From Echinicola marina (GTDB taxonomy: Bacteria > Bacteroidota > Bacteroidia > Cytophagales > Cyclobacteriaceae), in the NCBI RefSeq assembly GCF_020463795.1, contig NZ_CP080025.1:499001-563000 (forward strand): a stretch of 64,000 bases of DNA. Direction: 5' to 3'. The number at the start of each line of letters is the position of its first letter. The first letter of the stretch is position 1. The notes beneath the pieces were generated by a model. The model was not told where the DNA came from. It was given only the letters and a program-made list of their open reading frames with translations, and did no database searches. Positions 12,542-20,991 of this stretch are shown here, in pieces. Position numbers and translations under genes: made by a program.

Positions 12542-12687
12542 TTATTCTTGAATTCTAGTACTGAATTTATGATAAAAAAAGCAAGGGCTTAAGATATAGA
12601 CTAAAAAGACATAAGACGGCTAAAGAGCATATCTATGTCATAGCCATTATTCTTTTATCCATCTACTTTCATATTGATACTTTCGCC

Positions 12688-14838
12688 TCATTCCATGGTA
12701 CCTTTAATACCTTCTACTGTCGGCTCCACTCGTATTATCTTACCATCCTTATCAAAAGTCAGCTTATCGATGCATACCTCTCTATGGTATCCGGCGGCCC
12801 TACCCATTTTAATTCCATGAGGCCGGGTAAATCGATGGTATACGATATACCATTCGTCCTTGCCAGGTATTTGAATTACGGAATTATGACCTGTTCCATA
12901 AATCCCTTTTTCAGGTTCCTTAGCTATAACCATATTGTCTTCAGGAATGGTCAGTGGCCCCATCGGTGAATCAGCAAAAGCATACCGCACACGATAATCC
13001 TCATCCCGGGTGTCATTTTCTGACCAAAGGAAATAATACTTCCCTTCTCTAAAAAACACCTCTGTACCTTCTCGGAAAGTACCGTCTTTAGGGGTCAAGA
13101 GCTTCAATTTACTTTTGTCAAAGCTGACCATATCATCATTTAAAGGAACGGCGGCCAAATAGCCATTACCCCAATAAAGATAATCCTTCCCTGTCTGAGG
13201 GTCAGTAAACACATCCGGATCGATTTCCTGTCCACCGCGTACGCCCTCAGGTCTAAAGTCTACCAATGGCTTGCCTGAATCCACAAATGGCCCTGCAGGA
13301 TCATCTGCAACCGCTACGCCCACCTTTTGGCCAGCGGTGAAATAATAGAAATATTTATACGCTCCATTGATCTTCTTCTCAATGGCACAGGGTGCCCAAG
13401 CATTTCTACTCGTCCAATCCACATCTTTTTTCAAATCCAAAATCACTCCATCATCCTTCCAGTTCACTAGATCTTCAGAGGAAAATGATTTAAAATATGT
13501 ACCCGACCAACCTGTAAATCCATCACTGGTGGGATAAAGATGGAATTTACCGGTTTTCTCAGAGTAGATAATCTCAGGATCAGCATAATATCCCTTAAGC
13601 ACAGGGTTGTGGTCTTTTCTTGCTGTTACTTGAAATACTTTCTCGGTACCATCAGGAAGTGTCAAAATATAATCCACTGGTCCACTGCTAAAATCCTGAG
13701 GACCTTCAGGGCTGATCTGAAAACCAGCAAAAAGCTCAAACTGTGGATTTACCTTTTCCAGTGCCACATCATACTTGACCGGCAAATAAATACTGCCAAT
13801 GTCCTGATCGAGCATGACATTGTTTCCATCAATTTGTTCCTTATTGGTACTGATAATCCAATTTTGTTCATCAATACCAAAAGCGTCTACCAAACGTGTC
13901 ACTTCATCCTGTGTGATGGGCAACACTGTTCCATGTCTAGGATGGAAATTCATGCTCACTTGATCATCAATAATACTGAAGTTCTCCAAGTCGGTGCTTT
14001 CGGTAAATTGATAGGCCCCCTTCATATAAACATCGTACATCAGGATATACTTTTCGCTGTCATTCAACTTAAAAATCCCGGAACCTTCCACAGCTTCATT
14101 GGTTTGCTGCAAGTATTTATCTTGCATCACATACCCTTCTGTCAATTGATCGGAAACCGCTTTCTTAATCCCATTCCCATGACCTTCAGTTTTAAAGAAC
14201 AAATGGTATTTGCCATTATGATGGATGATGTCACCATCTATACAAGACTTTTCTTCTGGATGAAAAAACAATTGTTTAGGTACTGATTCCAATCCAGTAA
14301 AATCTTCATTGGCGTATGCATAATAAATGATATCGGCCCCGCCTTCCTGTAACATAGAAAAATAAACCATGTATTTACCCACGGTTGGGTCATAAATAGT
14401 TTGAGGAGCCCATACCCGCTTAACATCTCCAAATTCTTCTGGAAACAAATCAGGAATATGAACAGTGTTATGGGTCCAATTCACCAAGTCCTTGGACTTT
14501 AAGAATACCATACCCTGATTGGTCCATCCATCTTCAGGAACGTACAGGTCTGTCAAAACCATATAAAACATTCCATCCTCGCCCCTAAGGATATGAGGGT
14601 CTCTAACTCCTCCTCTGAGGCTAATACTATCTGCACTGATTATAGGCTGATTATTGTTTAGCGCCCTATAATTAAATCCATCCTTACTAATGGCATAATG
14701 CACGGATTCCTCTCCCGGTCCATTACCAGTAAAATACGCAAATAGATAAGCCTCGGGGGCTTGGCTTTGGGGCTTGCAGCTTATGAGCAATAGTGACACC
14801 ATCGCTAGCAAGCCAGATAGGTTAAACAGGTTTTTCAT
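12688..14838 (-). CDS. Double-domain GH43 lipoprotein
   Basis: 716 residues from the ATG at 14838. The longer frame to 14889 adds 17 residues before a good lipoprotein signal ending LLISC. Two complete five-bladed GH43 propellers are fused. Domain 1 has its base aspartate at D80 (GGVRDPHIL), then CIDGDII and the acid in AVEGSGIF. Domain 2 starts near residue 410, with YADPEII (aspartate about 420), EIDPDVF and FREGTEVFF. GH43 enzymes remove arabinofuranose, xylose or galactose. Two unlike halves suggest two specificities in one secreted protein. Domain 1 resembles the separate GH43 genes at 32506 and 33554. A domain-1 duplicate fused to a distinct domain 2 is the simplest origin. Confidence 0.88.
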   Translation of the reverse strand: MKNLFNLSGLLAMVSLLLISCKPQSQAPEAYLFAYFTGNGPGEESVHYAISKDGFNYRALNNNQPIISADSISLRGGVRDPHILRGEDGMFYMVLTDLYVPEDGWTNQGMVFLKSKDLVNWTHNTVHIPDLFPEEFGDVKRVWAPQTIYDPTVGKYMVYFSMLQEGGADIIYYAYANEDFTGLESVPKQLFFHPEEKSCIDGDIIHHNGKYHLFFKTEGHGNGIKKAVSDQLTEGYVMQDKYLQQTNEAVEGSGIFKLNDSEKYILMYDVYMKGAYQFTESTDLENFSIIDDQVSMNFHPRHGTVLPITQDEVTRLVDAFGIDEQNWIISTNKEQIDGNNVMLDQDIGSIYLPVKYDVALEKVNPQFELFAGFQISPEGPQDFSSGPVDYILTLPDGTEKVFQVTARKDHNPVLKGYYADPEIIYSEKTGKFHLYPTSDGFTGWSGTYFKSFSSEDLVNWKDDGVILDLKKDVDWTSRNAWAPCAIEKKINGAYKYFYYFTAGQKVGVAVADDPAGPFVDSGKPLVDFRPEGVRGGQEIDPDVFTDPQTGKDYLYWGNGYLAAVPLNDDMVSFDKSKLKLLTPKDGTFREGTEVFFREGKYYFLWSENDTRDEDYRVRYAFADSPMGPLTIPEDNMVIAKEPEKGIYGTGHNSVIQIPGKDEWYIVYHRFTRPHGIKMGRAAGYHREVCIDKLTFDKDGKIIRVEPTVEGIKGTME

Positions 14839-15149
14839 ACTATGGAAAACGCTAATTGACGTCGATATATTTAATTGTTTTTTTAACACTTAAATATATG
14901 CAAAAATATATCCTAAGGCCAGTGAATCCTTGTTCATTTATATTATGCATATATTTTAGTCTAACGATTAAACCCGGATTATGCCTTAGTAATCGTAGTG
15001 AGGGCTGAAAATGCAAGAAAATCAGGCTGTTTGGAGACTGAGGCATAGCACCGCTATGGTGAAGTCGAAAACAGCAGCAAAGCGTCTGATTTTAAAGCAT
15101 TTTCAGTCCGTAATAGATAAGCTAATGCATATTTCGGGTTAAAGTAGGA
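14839..15149. other. Intergenic region between PUL genes, mostly a palindromic repeat
   Basis: About 310 bases between the GH88 stop and the GH43 start. It holds the long imperfect hairpin at 15005-15106 and, closer to the GH43 start, an A+T-rich stretch with TTTAACACTTAAAT (near 14883-14896) that may belong to a promoter. A 64-codon frame here is an artefact of the repeat. Confidence 0.45.
15005..15106. repeat. Long imperfect hairpin repeat (about 102 bases)
   Basis: The outer arms at 15005-15025 and 15086-15106 are complementary at 18 of 21 positions. Inside them GCTGTTT pairs with AAACAGC, AGACT with AGTC, and CATAGC with GCTATG around a 3-base loop. The whole element can fold into a single rod. 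It lies inside the PUL between two same-strand genes and looks like a small mobile repeat or structured RNA element. Confidence 0.65.
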
Positions 15150-16367
15150 TTATTTATTAAGATACCTCAGCATGGCCTCTACCAAATAATAATCACCATA
15201 GGTCAATGGCACATCGATCTCTGAATTTTCCGGAATATGTCCCACACCATGTTTCAATAAGAAGCCGCCATTGGTTCCTTTAGCTGCTATATACTCATCA
15301 GTGGTCAGTGTTGTCAGCATTTGCTGGGCATTGTCATTATATTTTTCAGCCAATTCTCCATCTACATAATCTGACAGTTCCAATAAAGCAGCCGCCATAA
15401 TTGCTCCTGCTGAAGAATCCCTTAACTCATCTGGAATCTTTGGGGCATCAAAATCCCAGTAAGGAACTTTATCCGCTGGCATATTAGGGTGGTCTAATAT
15501 AAACTTGGCTATTGCCTTGGCCTGATCCAGGTATTTCTGTTCTTTAGTTGCCCTGTACATCACGGCATAACCATACAATCCCCATGCTTGACCTCTAGCC
15601 CAAGCTGATTCATCCGCATATCCTTGAGCAGTTCGTTTCCTGTTTACCTCTCCCGTCTCGGGATCATAATTGATCACATGATAAGAGCTATAATCCTCTC
15701 TAAAATGATTTTTGATGGTCGTGTCCGCATGTTTTACCGCGATATCATAATAGGTAGAATCCCCTGTAGCTTCAGTAGCCCAAAACAATAACTCAAGGTT
15801 CATCATATTATCAATGATCACCAAAAAGTCTCCTTCTTTGGAATCCCAGCTTTTGATGGCGCCCACCTTTTCACTGAACCTGCTGGCAAGGGATTGGGCA
15901 CTTTGGATCATGATCTCCTTGTATGCTGGTTTAGGATCCAATCTATAAGCATTTCCAAAGCTACAATACATCATAAATCCAAGATCATGGGTACTGGTAT
16001 TGAATTGCTCCTTTTCCAATAAGCCCAAGGATCTAATGGCCTCATTTTTCAGTACTTCATCTTTTTCGTATTCATCCAAGTACAAAAGGGTTCCTGGATA
16101 AAATCCACTGCACCACCAACCTGATCCACTCCCTTCGAACTTGTCCGACTTAGCATGGTAAGTTTTCGGGAATTTACCTTCTGGAAGCAAGTCCATCATG
16201 TGTTTATATTGCTCATTTGCCCTGCTTAAACTTTTACTGATTTGAGCATTCAATACCTCCTTATCCGTTGAGGAAGTCATTTCCTTCTCATTACCATTAT
16301 TACTCTGTCCACAGGCTCCCAACAGCATTCCTGCTGATAGCATTAGACCATAAAAACCCTTCTTCAT
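15150..16367 (-). CDS. GH88 unsaturated glucuronyl hydrolase (lipoprotein)
   Basis: 405 residues from the ATG at 16367; an in-frame ATG at 16400 overlaps the upstream stop and adds a non-signal stretch. The signal peptide ends in LLGAC, a lipobox. The (alpha/alpha)6 barrel shows the two catalytic-region aspartates of the family: D128 in THDLGFMMYCSFGNAYR and D186 in VIIDNMMNLELLFWA. WARGQAWGLYGYA and DSSAGAIMAAALLEL are also family signatures. GH88 hydrolyses the 4,5-unsaturated uronic acid left by a polysaccharide lyase. The gene directly upstream encodes a lyase-like BNR-4 propeller, so the two probably act in sequence. Confidence 0.92.
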   Translation of the reverse strand: MKKGFYGLMLSAGMLLGACGQSNNGNEKEMTSSTDKEVLNAQISKSLSRANEQYKHMMDLLPEGKFPKTYHAKSDKFEGSGSGWWCSGFYPGTLLYLDEYEKDEVLKNEAIRSLGLLEKEQFNTSTHDLGFMMYCSFGNAYRLDPKPAYKEIMIQSAQSLASRFSEKVGAIKSWDSKEGDFLVIIDNMMNLELLFWATEATGDSTYYDIAVKHADTTIKNHFREDYSSYHVINYDPETGEVNRKRTAQGYADESAWARGQAWGLYGYAVMYRATKEQKYLDQAKAIAKFILDHPNMPADKVPYWDFDAPKIPDELRDSSAGAIMAAALLELSDYVDGELAEKYNDNAQQMLTTLTTDEYIAAKGTNGGFLLKHGVGHIPENSEIDVPLTYGDYYLVEAMLRYLNK

Positions 16368-16396
16368 TTTGGTTATCTTAATTTGATTAATTCTTA

Positions 16397-17713
16397 TCAC
16401 TTTACTTCCAATATTTTCACAGGACTGGTAATTCCTTCCGCCAAACCTTCACCATCCTTTTGTTCTACTTTCTGGACAAAAAGATGAAGTTGCTGCTTTT
16501 CTTTCCACAATTCAATATCATAGGAAGGCTCCCATTGACCAACACTGTCTTTAGTCAAATCCACTATTTCCCATTTGATATCTTCCAATGATTCTGTCAA
16601 AGCCATGGACACTTTATTTCCTCTTTCCTCATCTCTGAAAAGCAAGTAAAGACGGCTGCTACTTCCCTTATTATCCACCAAAACCTGAGGGCGGGAAATA
16701 GGAATACGCTTGGTTCCTCCCCCTCCCAACTGAAAGGTAGAAGCCCTAAAGTCAGGACTGATTCTTTCCCAATCTTGCCCTTGTTTGAAAATTATCTGGT
16801 ACTGTGTTTTCCCGTTTTCATTCCAATAGGAAGCAATAAATGGCGAGCCATTATCATCGGCATATATCGCTGTTTGATTGATCAAGCTACTATTTTGCGG
16901 GATTTTCCAGGCATACTCTGCCTTTTCCAAGTTGATAGGCAAGTCATATTGTTCACCAGTTGACTTCTGCCAGGTCATCCCGCCATCTACAGATTTGGCA
17001 TAGGCCAAATCATGATTGGTGGACACATCCCATGTTTCTCTCCATACCCAAGACAGGTGAATGGTGCCATTGGTATCCACATAAGCTTGCCAATATGCAT
17101 TTCTCGCATCCTCCCCATCAATCAAATTATCGTGGAGCTGTCTCCACTTTTTGGATTGTACATCATATCGGTTCATCACCAGGTTACCCCTGCCTGATTC
17201 TCCTGAACGGTAAAAAAATAATAGGTCTCCGTTAGGCAGATTATGAAATTCGGGATAGGTTACATCTTTTTCAGATTCTCCAGTCATTGATTCCATTTCC
17301 CCTAATTCCAAGCTCAAAGGATACTTGCTTCTGGCATAGCGCAAGGGGTTATTATGATGGTCCCAGCTTACATGGAGAAAACCTTCCCCATCCACTGCAA
17401 TGCTGATGGTATTATGGGCATCTGCAGTATTACCGGTATAGGCTGTTTTGTTTATTTCCCATTCATCGCTGCCCAAGTTTCTCTTGCCCAGCACTAAGTG
17501 ACTGTCGGGATCGTAGTAAGCAATAAACTGGGTTTGCTTATAAGTCGTGATAGAATTTCGACGAAAAATAACTGCATTGATGGAATTATTGGCCCAGCCC
17601 TCTCCTACTTCAGTTTGTTCTATCTTTGAGCCTAAAGGCTTGGTTCCAGAGCAGGCTGACAAAAGCCCCATCATTAGCCCTAAGGCAAAAATACATTTAG
17701 TTATTCTCATCAA
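16397..17713 (-). CDS. BNR-4 beta-propeller lipoprotein, PL24/PL25/GH145-like
   Basis: 438 residues with a lipoprotein signal (LLSAC). The body is a BNR-4 repeat seven-bladed propeller. The segment TADAHNTISIAVDGEGFLHV followed by SWDHHNNPLRYARS puts histidines at 100 and 119-120. PL24 and PL25 ulvan lyases use a pair of histidines in this region of the same fold. GH145, from arabinogalactan loci, shares the fold but uses a different histidine nearer the N terminus; I see no histidine at FRRNSITTYKQ. I therefore favour a lyase. The next gene is GH88, the expected consumer of an unsaturated uronate product. Substrate is inferred: rhamnose-capped glucuronate or an ulvan-like chain. No sulfatase is present in the window. 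Confidence 0.75.
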   Translation of the reverse strand: MMRITKCIFALGLMMGLLSACSGTKPLGSKIEQTEVGEGWANNSINAVIFRRNSITTYKQTQFIAYYDPDSHLVLGKRNLGSDEWEINKTAYTGNTADAHNTISIAVDGEGFLHVSWDHHNNPLRYARSKYPLSLELGEMESMTGESEKDVTYPEFHNLPNGDLLFFYRSGESGRGNLVMNRYDVQSKKWRQLHDNLIDGEDARNAYWQAYVDTNGTIHLSWVWRETWDVSTNHDLAYAKSVDGGMTWQKSTGEQYDLPINLEKAEYAWKIPQNSSLINQTAIYADDNGSPFIASYWNENGKTQYQIIFKQGQDWERISPDFRASTFQLGGGGTKRIPISRPQVLVDNKGSSSRLYLLFRDEERGNKVSMALTESLEDIKWEIVDLTKDSVGQWEPSYDIELWKEKQQLHLFVQKVEQKDGEGLAEGITSPVKILEVK

Positions 17714-17797
17714 TTCCTTACTATTCTATATCATTATGGGATTTGGACCTAGATACCATCTACCCAGGTCCAAATCTTGAGCTTTGTAAATTAAACT

Positions 17798-19039
17798 TTA
17801 GTATAATGCATGATCTCGAGTAGCATCTCCCCCACTCCAAATACGTTTTTGGGTCCAAGGCTCATTTGGATCAGCCCAAAATGGCGCATCCTTATCTAAT
17901 CCCAATACTAAAAAGACCTCGGAGCACAGGTACAAGCTTCCTGTTGAAATATAAGGCTCGGCCACCTCTGGCTGATGTCCATAAAATCCTAAAGTCAACC
18001 AGCCATCTTTATCAAACATATCCTTGGCTTCCATATGTCTGGCAATAATGGCATGAAAAGCTGCTCTTACTTGTGATGGCTTTACCTTTTCTGGAAGTTC
18101 TTGCCAAAGGGCGATCTGGGACAAACTTTGGAATGCACCAAAACGGTAGGCCATAGACCTGCCCACTACTGGATAGGTTCCCTCTGGAGATATTAAGCGT
18201 TCCTGAATAGCAGCATATCGCTGGGCTCGCTTCAGGAATACTTCCATATTTTTCCCCATACCATGCTTCTTCTCTTGCAATACCTTGGTGATATCAAGTA
18301 GCATTGGCTGGATCACAAAACTGTTATAATAATCAAAATGGAAATCAGCACCATCTCCATACACCCCATCTCCCACATACCATTCTTTGTGTTTATTAAT
18401 GGCATATGACATTCTCATCTCGTCAGCTTCCCCTTCAAATTTCAGCAAAGCCGCTTCAACAGTGGCAGAGAATAACAACCAATTATTATAAAATGGATTG
18501 ATCTCCCTGGATGATTTAAGGGCAGCAATTACATTTTGTTGGGTTTCTGGACTCAAACGCTCCCAAAGTTGCGTTGGGGCTCTTAATAGTCCTTGCGCAA
18601 AAAATGCCGCATCCACCACTGGCTGACTTCCCTTATTAAAGTTCATAAAATCAGGAGCATCCGGGTCAGTGGCATTATGAATAGATTTTAAGGTCAATTG
18701 AATATACTTTTCCCTCAACTTTCCTTCCTCTGTATCATCCGGACCAAGTTCCAGCCAAGGAGCCATTCCAGAAATCAAACGACCAAAAGCCTCCAAGTAA
18801 GTGACTTGGTCCCTTCCACCATAAGCATCTGGTGTCACCTCCACAGGCATATTGGTTTTCAATGTATTCTCACTCAAATTAACCAAAACAGGATCTGCAA
18901 TCTTGGTCAAAACCTCGATATAGTATTCTCTGGATTTCTCCCCTTCTGAAGCTTTGGGATTTGCCATAACTACAGTAGAGAACATTCCAAGCAATAGAAA
19001 AAAGGCCAGTGACTTGATTGTGCAATAATTGTACTTCAT
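17798..19039 (-). CDS. DUF2264 protein, possible exo-glucuronidase (GH154-like)
   Basis: 413 residues with a Sec signal peptide (about 1-27). Recognised as DUF2264 by TYLEAFGRLISGMAPWLEL, DFMNFNKGSQPVVDAAFFAQ, FYNNWLLFSA, the aspartate-rich YVGDGVYGDGADFHFDYYNS and PEGTYPVVGRSMAYRFGAFQ. The fold should be an (alpha/alpha)n barrel. From memory, DUF2264 proteins of Bacteroides arabinogalactan loci were assigned to GH154 beta-glucuronidases; I could not check this. The size matches the single-domain form, without the long C-terminal beta domain some members have. It sits in the leftward PUL among uronate-acting genes, consistent with removal of glucuronic acid. Confidence 0.75.
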   Translation of the reverse strand: MKYNYCTIKSLAFFLLLGMFSTVVMANPKASEGEKSREYYIEVLTKIADPVLVNLSENTLKTNMPVEVTPDAYGGRDQVTYLEAFGRLISGMAPWLELGPDDTEEGKLREKYIQLTLKSIHNATDPDAPDFMNFNKGSQPVVDAAFFAQGLLRAPTQLWERLSPETQQNVIAALKSSREINPFYNNWLLFSATVEAALLKFEGEADEMRMSYAINKHKEWYVGDGVYGDGADFHFDYYNSFVIQPMLLDITKVLQEKKHGMGKNMEVFLKRAQRYAAIQERLISPEGTYPVVGRSMAYRFGAFQSLSQIALWQELPEKVKPSQVRAAFHAIIARHMEAKDMFDKDGWLTLGFYGHQPEVAEPYISTGSLYLCSEVFLVLGLDKDAPFWADPNEPWTQKRIWSGGDATRDHALY

Positions 19040-19111
19040 TATTTTTTATTTTTTATGGAATTAAATTCCCTCAAATATACACTTCATTTCAAGAGATCAA
19101 GGTCACCAGGC

Positions 19112-20008
19112 CTAATGCCTACTTGATTTTTGATAAACCCTGACATAGTCTACCCAATATTCCTTTGGAAAATCAGTTTGGGAGGGATCACCCCCATTCC
19201 CACCAATTGCCAGATTAAGCAAGATATAATGGGGCTGATGAAATGGGTTATAACCATCAGGGTTGAGGGTGTTTTTTAAGTCTATTTCATTTAATAGTTC
19301 ATCATCAAGGAATAACTTGATATGATCCTCGCTCCAGTCCATTTTCCAAACATGAAATTTGTTTGGCCATTCGGGATCCTTCTCTAAAAACTGGCTGAAA
19401 GGAATTTTCTGTTCATCCCATTCTGCAGCATATCGCCCACCGGCCTTCTTCCAGGCAGCGTTAGCCAAAATGGTTGCCTGACCATTGACACGGTAGTATT
19501 CCATGATATCCACTTCGCCATTGGCCGGCCAGCCTTTGGAAATCCCCAAGGTCCAGATAGCTGGCCACATTCCCAGGGCAGTATCAATCTTCGCCCGAAC
19601 CTCTATCAGGCCAAATTTGAACTCCTTTTTTCCTCGGGTATTGATACTGGCAGAACTGTAATGCGCATATTCCTGGTTCTTTCTCCAATCATCGCTACCT
19701 GCCTCATAACGTTCATTCTTGACCTCTTCTCTTTTTCCTTCAATGACCAAAAAGCCATTGCCCACATTGGCATTTTCTTCTCGATAATACTGTAATTCAT
19801 GGTTTCTTACCAATCCCTTTTCATAAGACCAATAAGCCTCATTGGGCTTGCCATCCTCATCAAACTCCTCCTGCCAGACCAATTCATAACCGGGATATCC
19901 CGAATTATCAGCCTCTGAACTTTCTTTGCTTTCACCATTTGAACAAGCGCCTAAACTTATCACCAATGGGCAGCACAGCAACTGGGCTAAGCGATTCCTA
20001 TTAATCAT
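19112..20008 (-). CDS. GH16 endo-glucanase/galactanase-like lipoprotein
   Basis: 298 residues. The lipoprotein signal ends near LGAC (cysteine 22). The GH16 jelly roll carries the catalytic signature GEVDIMEY, with nucleophile E165, D167 and acid/base E170. The upstream segment RNHELQYYREENANV and the C-terminal YILLNLAIGGNGG and DYVRVYQK are typical of laminarinase-like subfamily 3. Members cut internal beta-1,3 or beta-1,4 bonds in glucans or galactans. With a GH2 beta-galactosidase and GH43 genes in the same locus, an endo-beta-galactanase role is as plausible as a laminarinase role. It starts 4 bases after the DUF1080 stop, so the two are co-transcribed. Confidence 0.9.
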   Translation of the reverse strand: MINRNRLAQLLCCPLVISLGACSNGESKESSEADNSGYPGYELVWQEEFDEDGKPNEAYWSYEKGLVRNHELQYYREENANVGNGFLVIEGKREEVKNERYEAGSDDWRKNQEYAHYSSASINTRGKKEFKFGLIEVRAKIDTALGMWPAIWTLGISKGWPANGEVDIMEYYRVNGQATILANAAWKKAGGRYAAEWDEQKIPFSQFLEKDPEWPNKFHVWKMDWSEDHIKLFLDDELLNEIDLKNTLNPDGYNPFHQPHYILLNLAIGGNGGDPSQTDFPKEYWVDYVRVYQKSSRH

Positions 20009-20012
20009 ATTC

Positions 20013-20831
20013 CTATTTATCTTTTTTGGCCAAATCCATAATTTGAATATCCTTGAACATTACACCTTGTCCTTCAGACTGCAAACCGATATAACCTGCT
20101 GTCAACATCTTCCCATCCACCTTTAATTCAGGATCAAAGCGGTTGGCCACTCCTCCACCAATTTGTGGCTTGGTGTATTGTAAAACGGTATCTCCATTCA
20201 CCATATGGATGACCAAGGAATCCTCATAAACTATCAAATCCGCTTGGACCCATTCATCCCATTGGTAGGTCTGAGAGGTGGAATTGATACAATGACGGGG
20301 ATCCATTTCTCCCTCAAAATAAACCTCTGTTCCTGGAGAACACATATTTCCTGTGGGCCTGGGCACTCCTTCTTTAGCTTCGGCCAACATTTGATATTCT
20401 ACAGAGATAGGCCAATCCTGCTCTTTCAATTGACTTTCGGGAGACTGGGAATGGAACATTACACCACTGTTTCTATAGGTATAGCTAGGAGCATCTTCCA
20501 GCCATTCATCCGTAAAACGGTATTTCCACTTCAAGTGAAAGGAGGAAAATGGTTCTTTATAAAAAAGGTGACCATACCGCTCGTCAAAACCTTCATCATA
20601 GCCATCATATTTTACTAAGATAGCTCCATCCTGCACCCTAAATGTTTCCCTGTAATTTTCTCCTGATTCATGGTGGTGGATTTTAGGTATCCAGCCATTC
20701 AGGTCCTTGCCATTGAAGAGTGTTTGCCATTCTTCTTGGGGCTGTTCTTGATCTTTGTTCTTTGAACTACCGGTATTACAACTTACACAGAGGATCAAAG
20801 CAAGGAATGCAGCATGTCTTAGTTTTAACAT
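20013..20831 (-). CDS. DUF1080 (3-keto-disaccharide hydrolase family) lipoprotein
   Basis: 272 residues with a signal ending ILCVSC, a lipobox. The DUF1080 concanavalin-like fold is shown by WQTLFNGKDLNGWIPK near the start, FHLKWKYRF, NSGVMFHSQS, the VEYQMLAE block, WDEWVQADLIVYEDSLVIHM and GYIGLQSEGQGVMFKDIQI at the end. Some members hydrolyse or eliminate 3-keto-glycosides formed by Gfo/Idh/MocA oxidoreductases; others are uncharacterised. An oxidative partner with an export signal is not adjacent here. The gene lies in the PUL directly before GH16. Family assignment is firm; reaction is inferred. Confidence 0.87.
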   Translation of the reverse strand: MLKLRHAAFLALILCVSCNTGSSKNKDQEQPQEEWQTLFNGKDLNGWIPKIHHHESGENYRETFRVQDGAILVKYDGYDEGFDERYGHLFYKEPFSSFHLKWKYRFTDEWLEDAPSYTYRNSGVMFHSQSPESQLKEQDWPISVEYQMLAEAKEGVPRPTGNMCSPGTEVYFEGEMDPRHCINSTSQTYQWDEWVQADLIVYEDSLVIHMVNGDTVLQYTKPQIGGGVANRFDPELKVDGKMLTAGYIGLQSEGQGVMFKDIQIMDLAKKDK

Positions 20832-20991
20832 ATTCTTATTATTCTAGCGTAATAAATTTCAGATAATCTCGAAAATACAATTAATTGTTTAATCTCGATT
20901 GAATTATTACACTAATAGCTTTGCTGTTTTTTAAATAAAAAGCAGTTCCCCGCAAACCTAGATTTAGCAGGAAACTGCCACCCCTTAATAT

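Noticed and set aside
13540-14286. 248-codon frame on the + strand
   Set aside because: Long, but antisense to the double GH43 and without family features.
14852-15046. 64-codon frame on the - strand
   Set aside because: Made largely by the long hairpin repeat.
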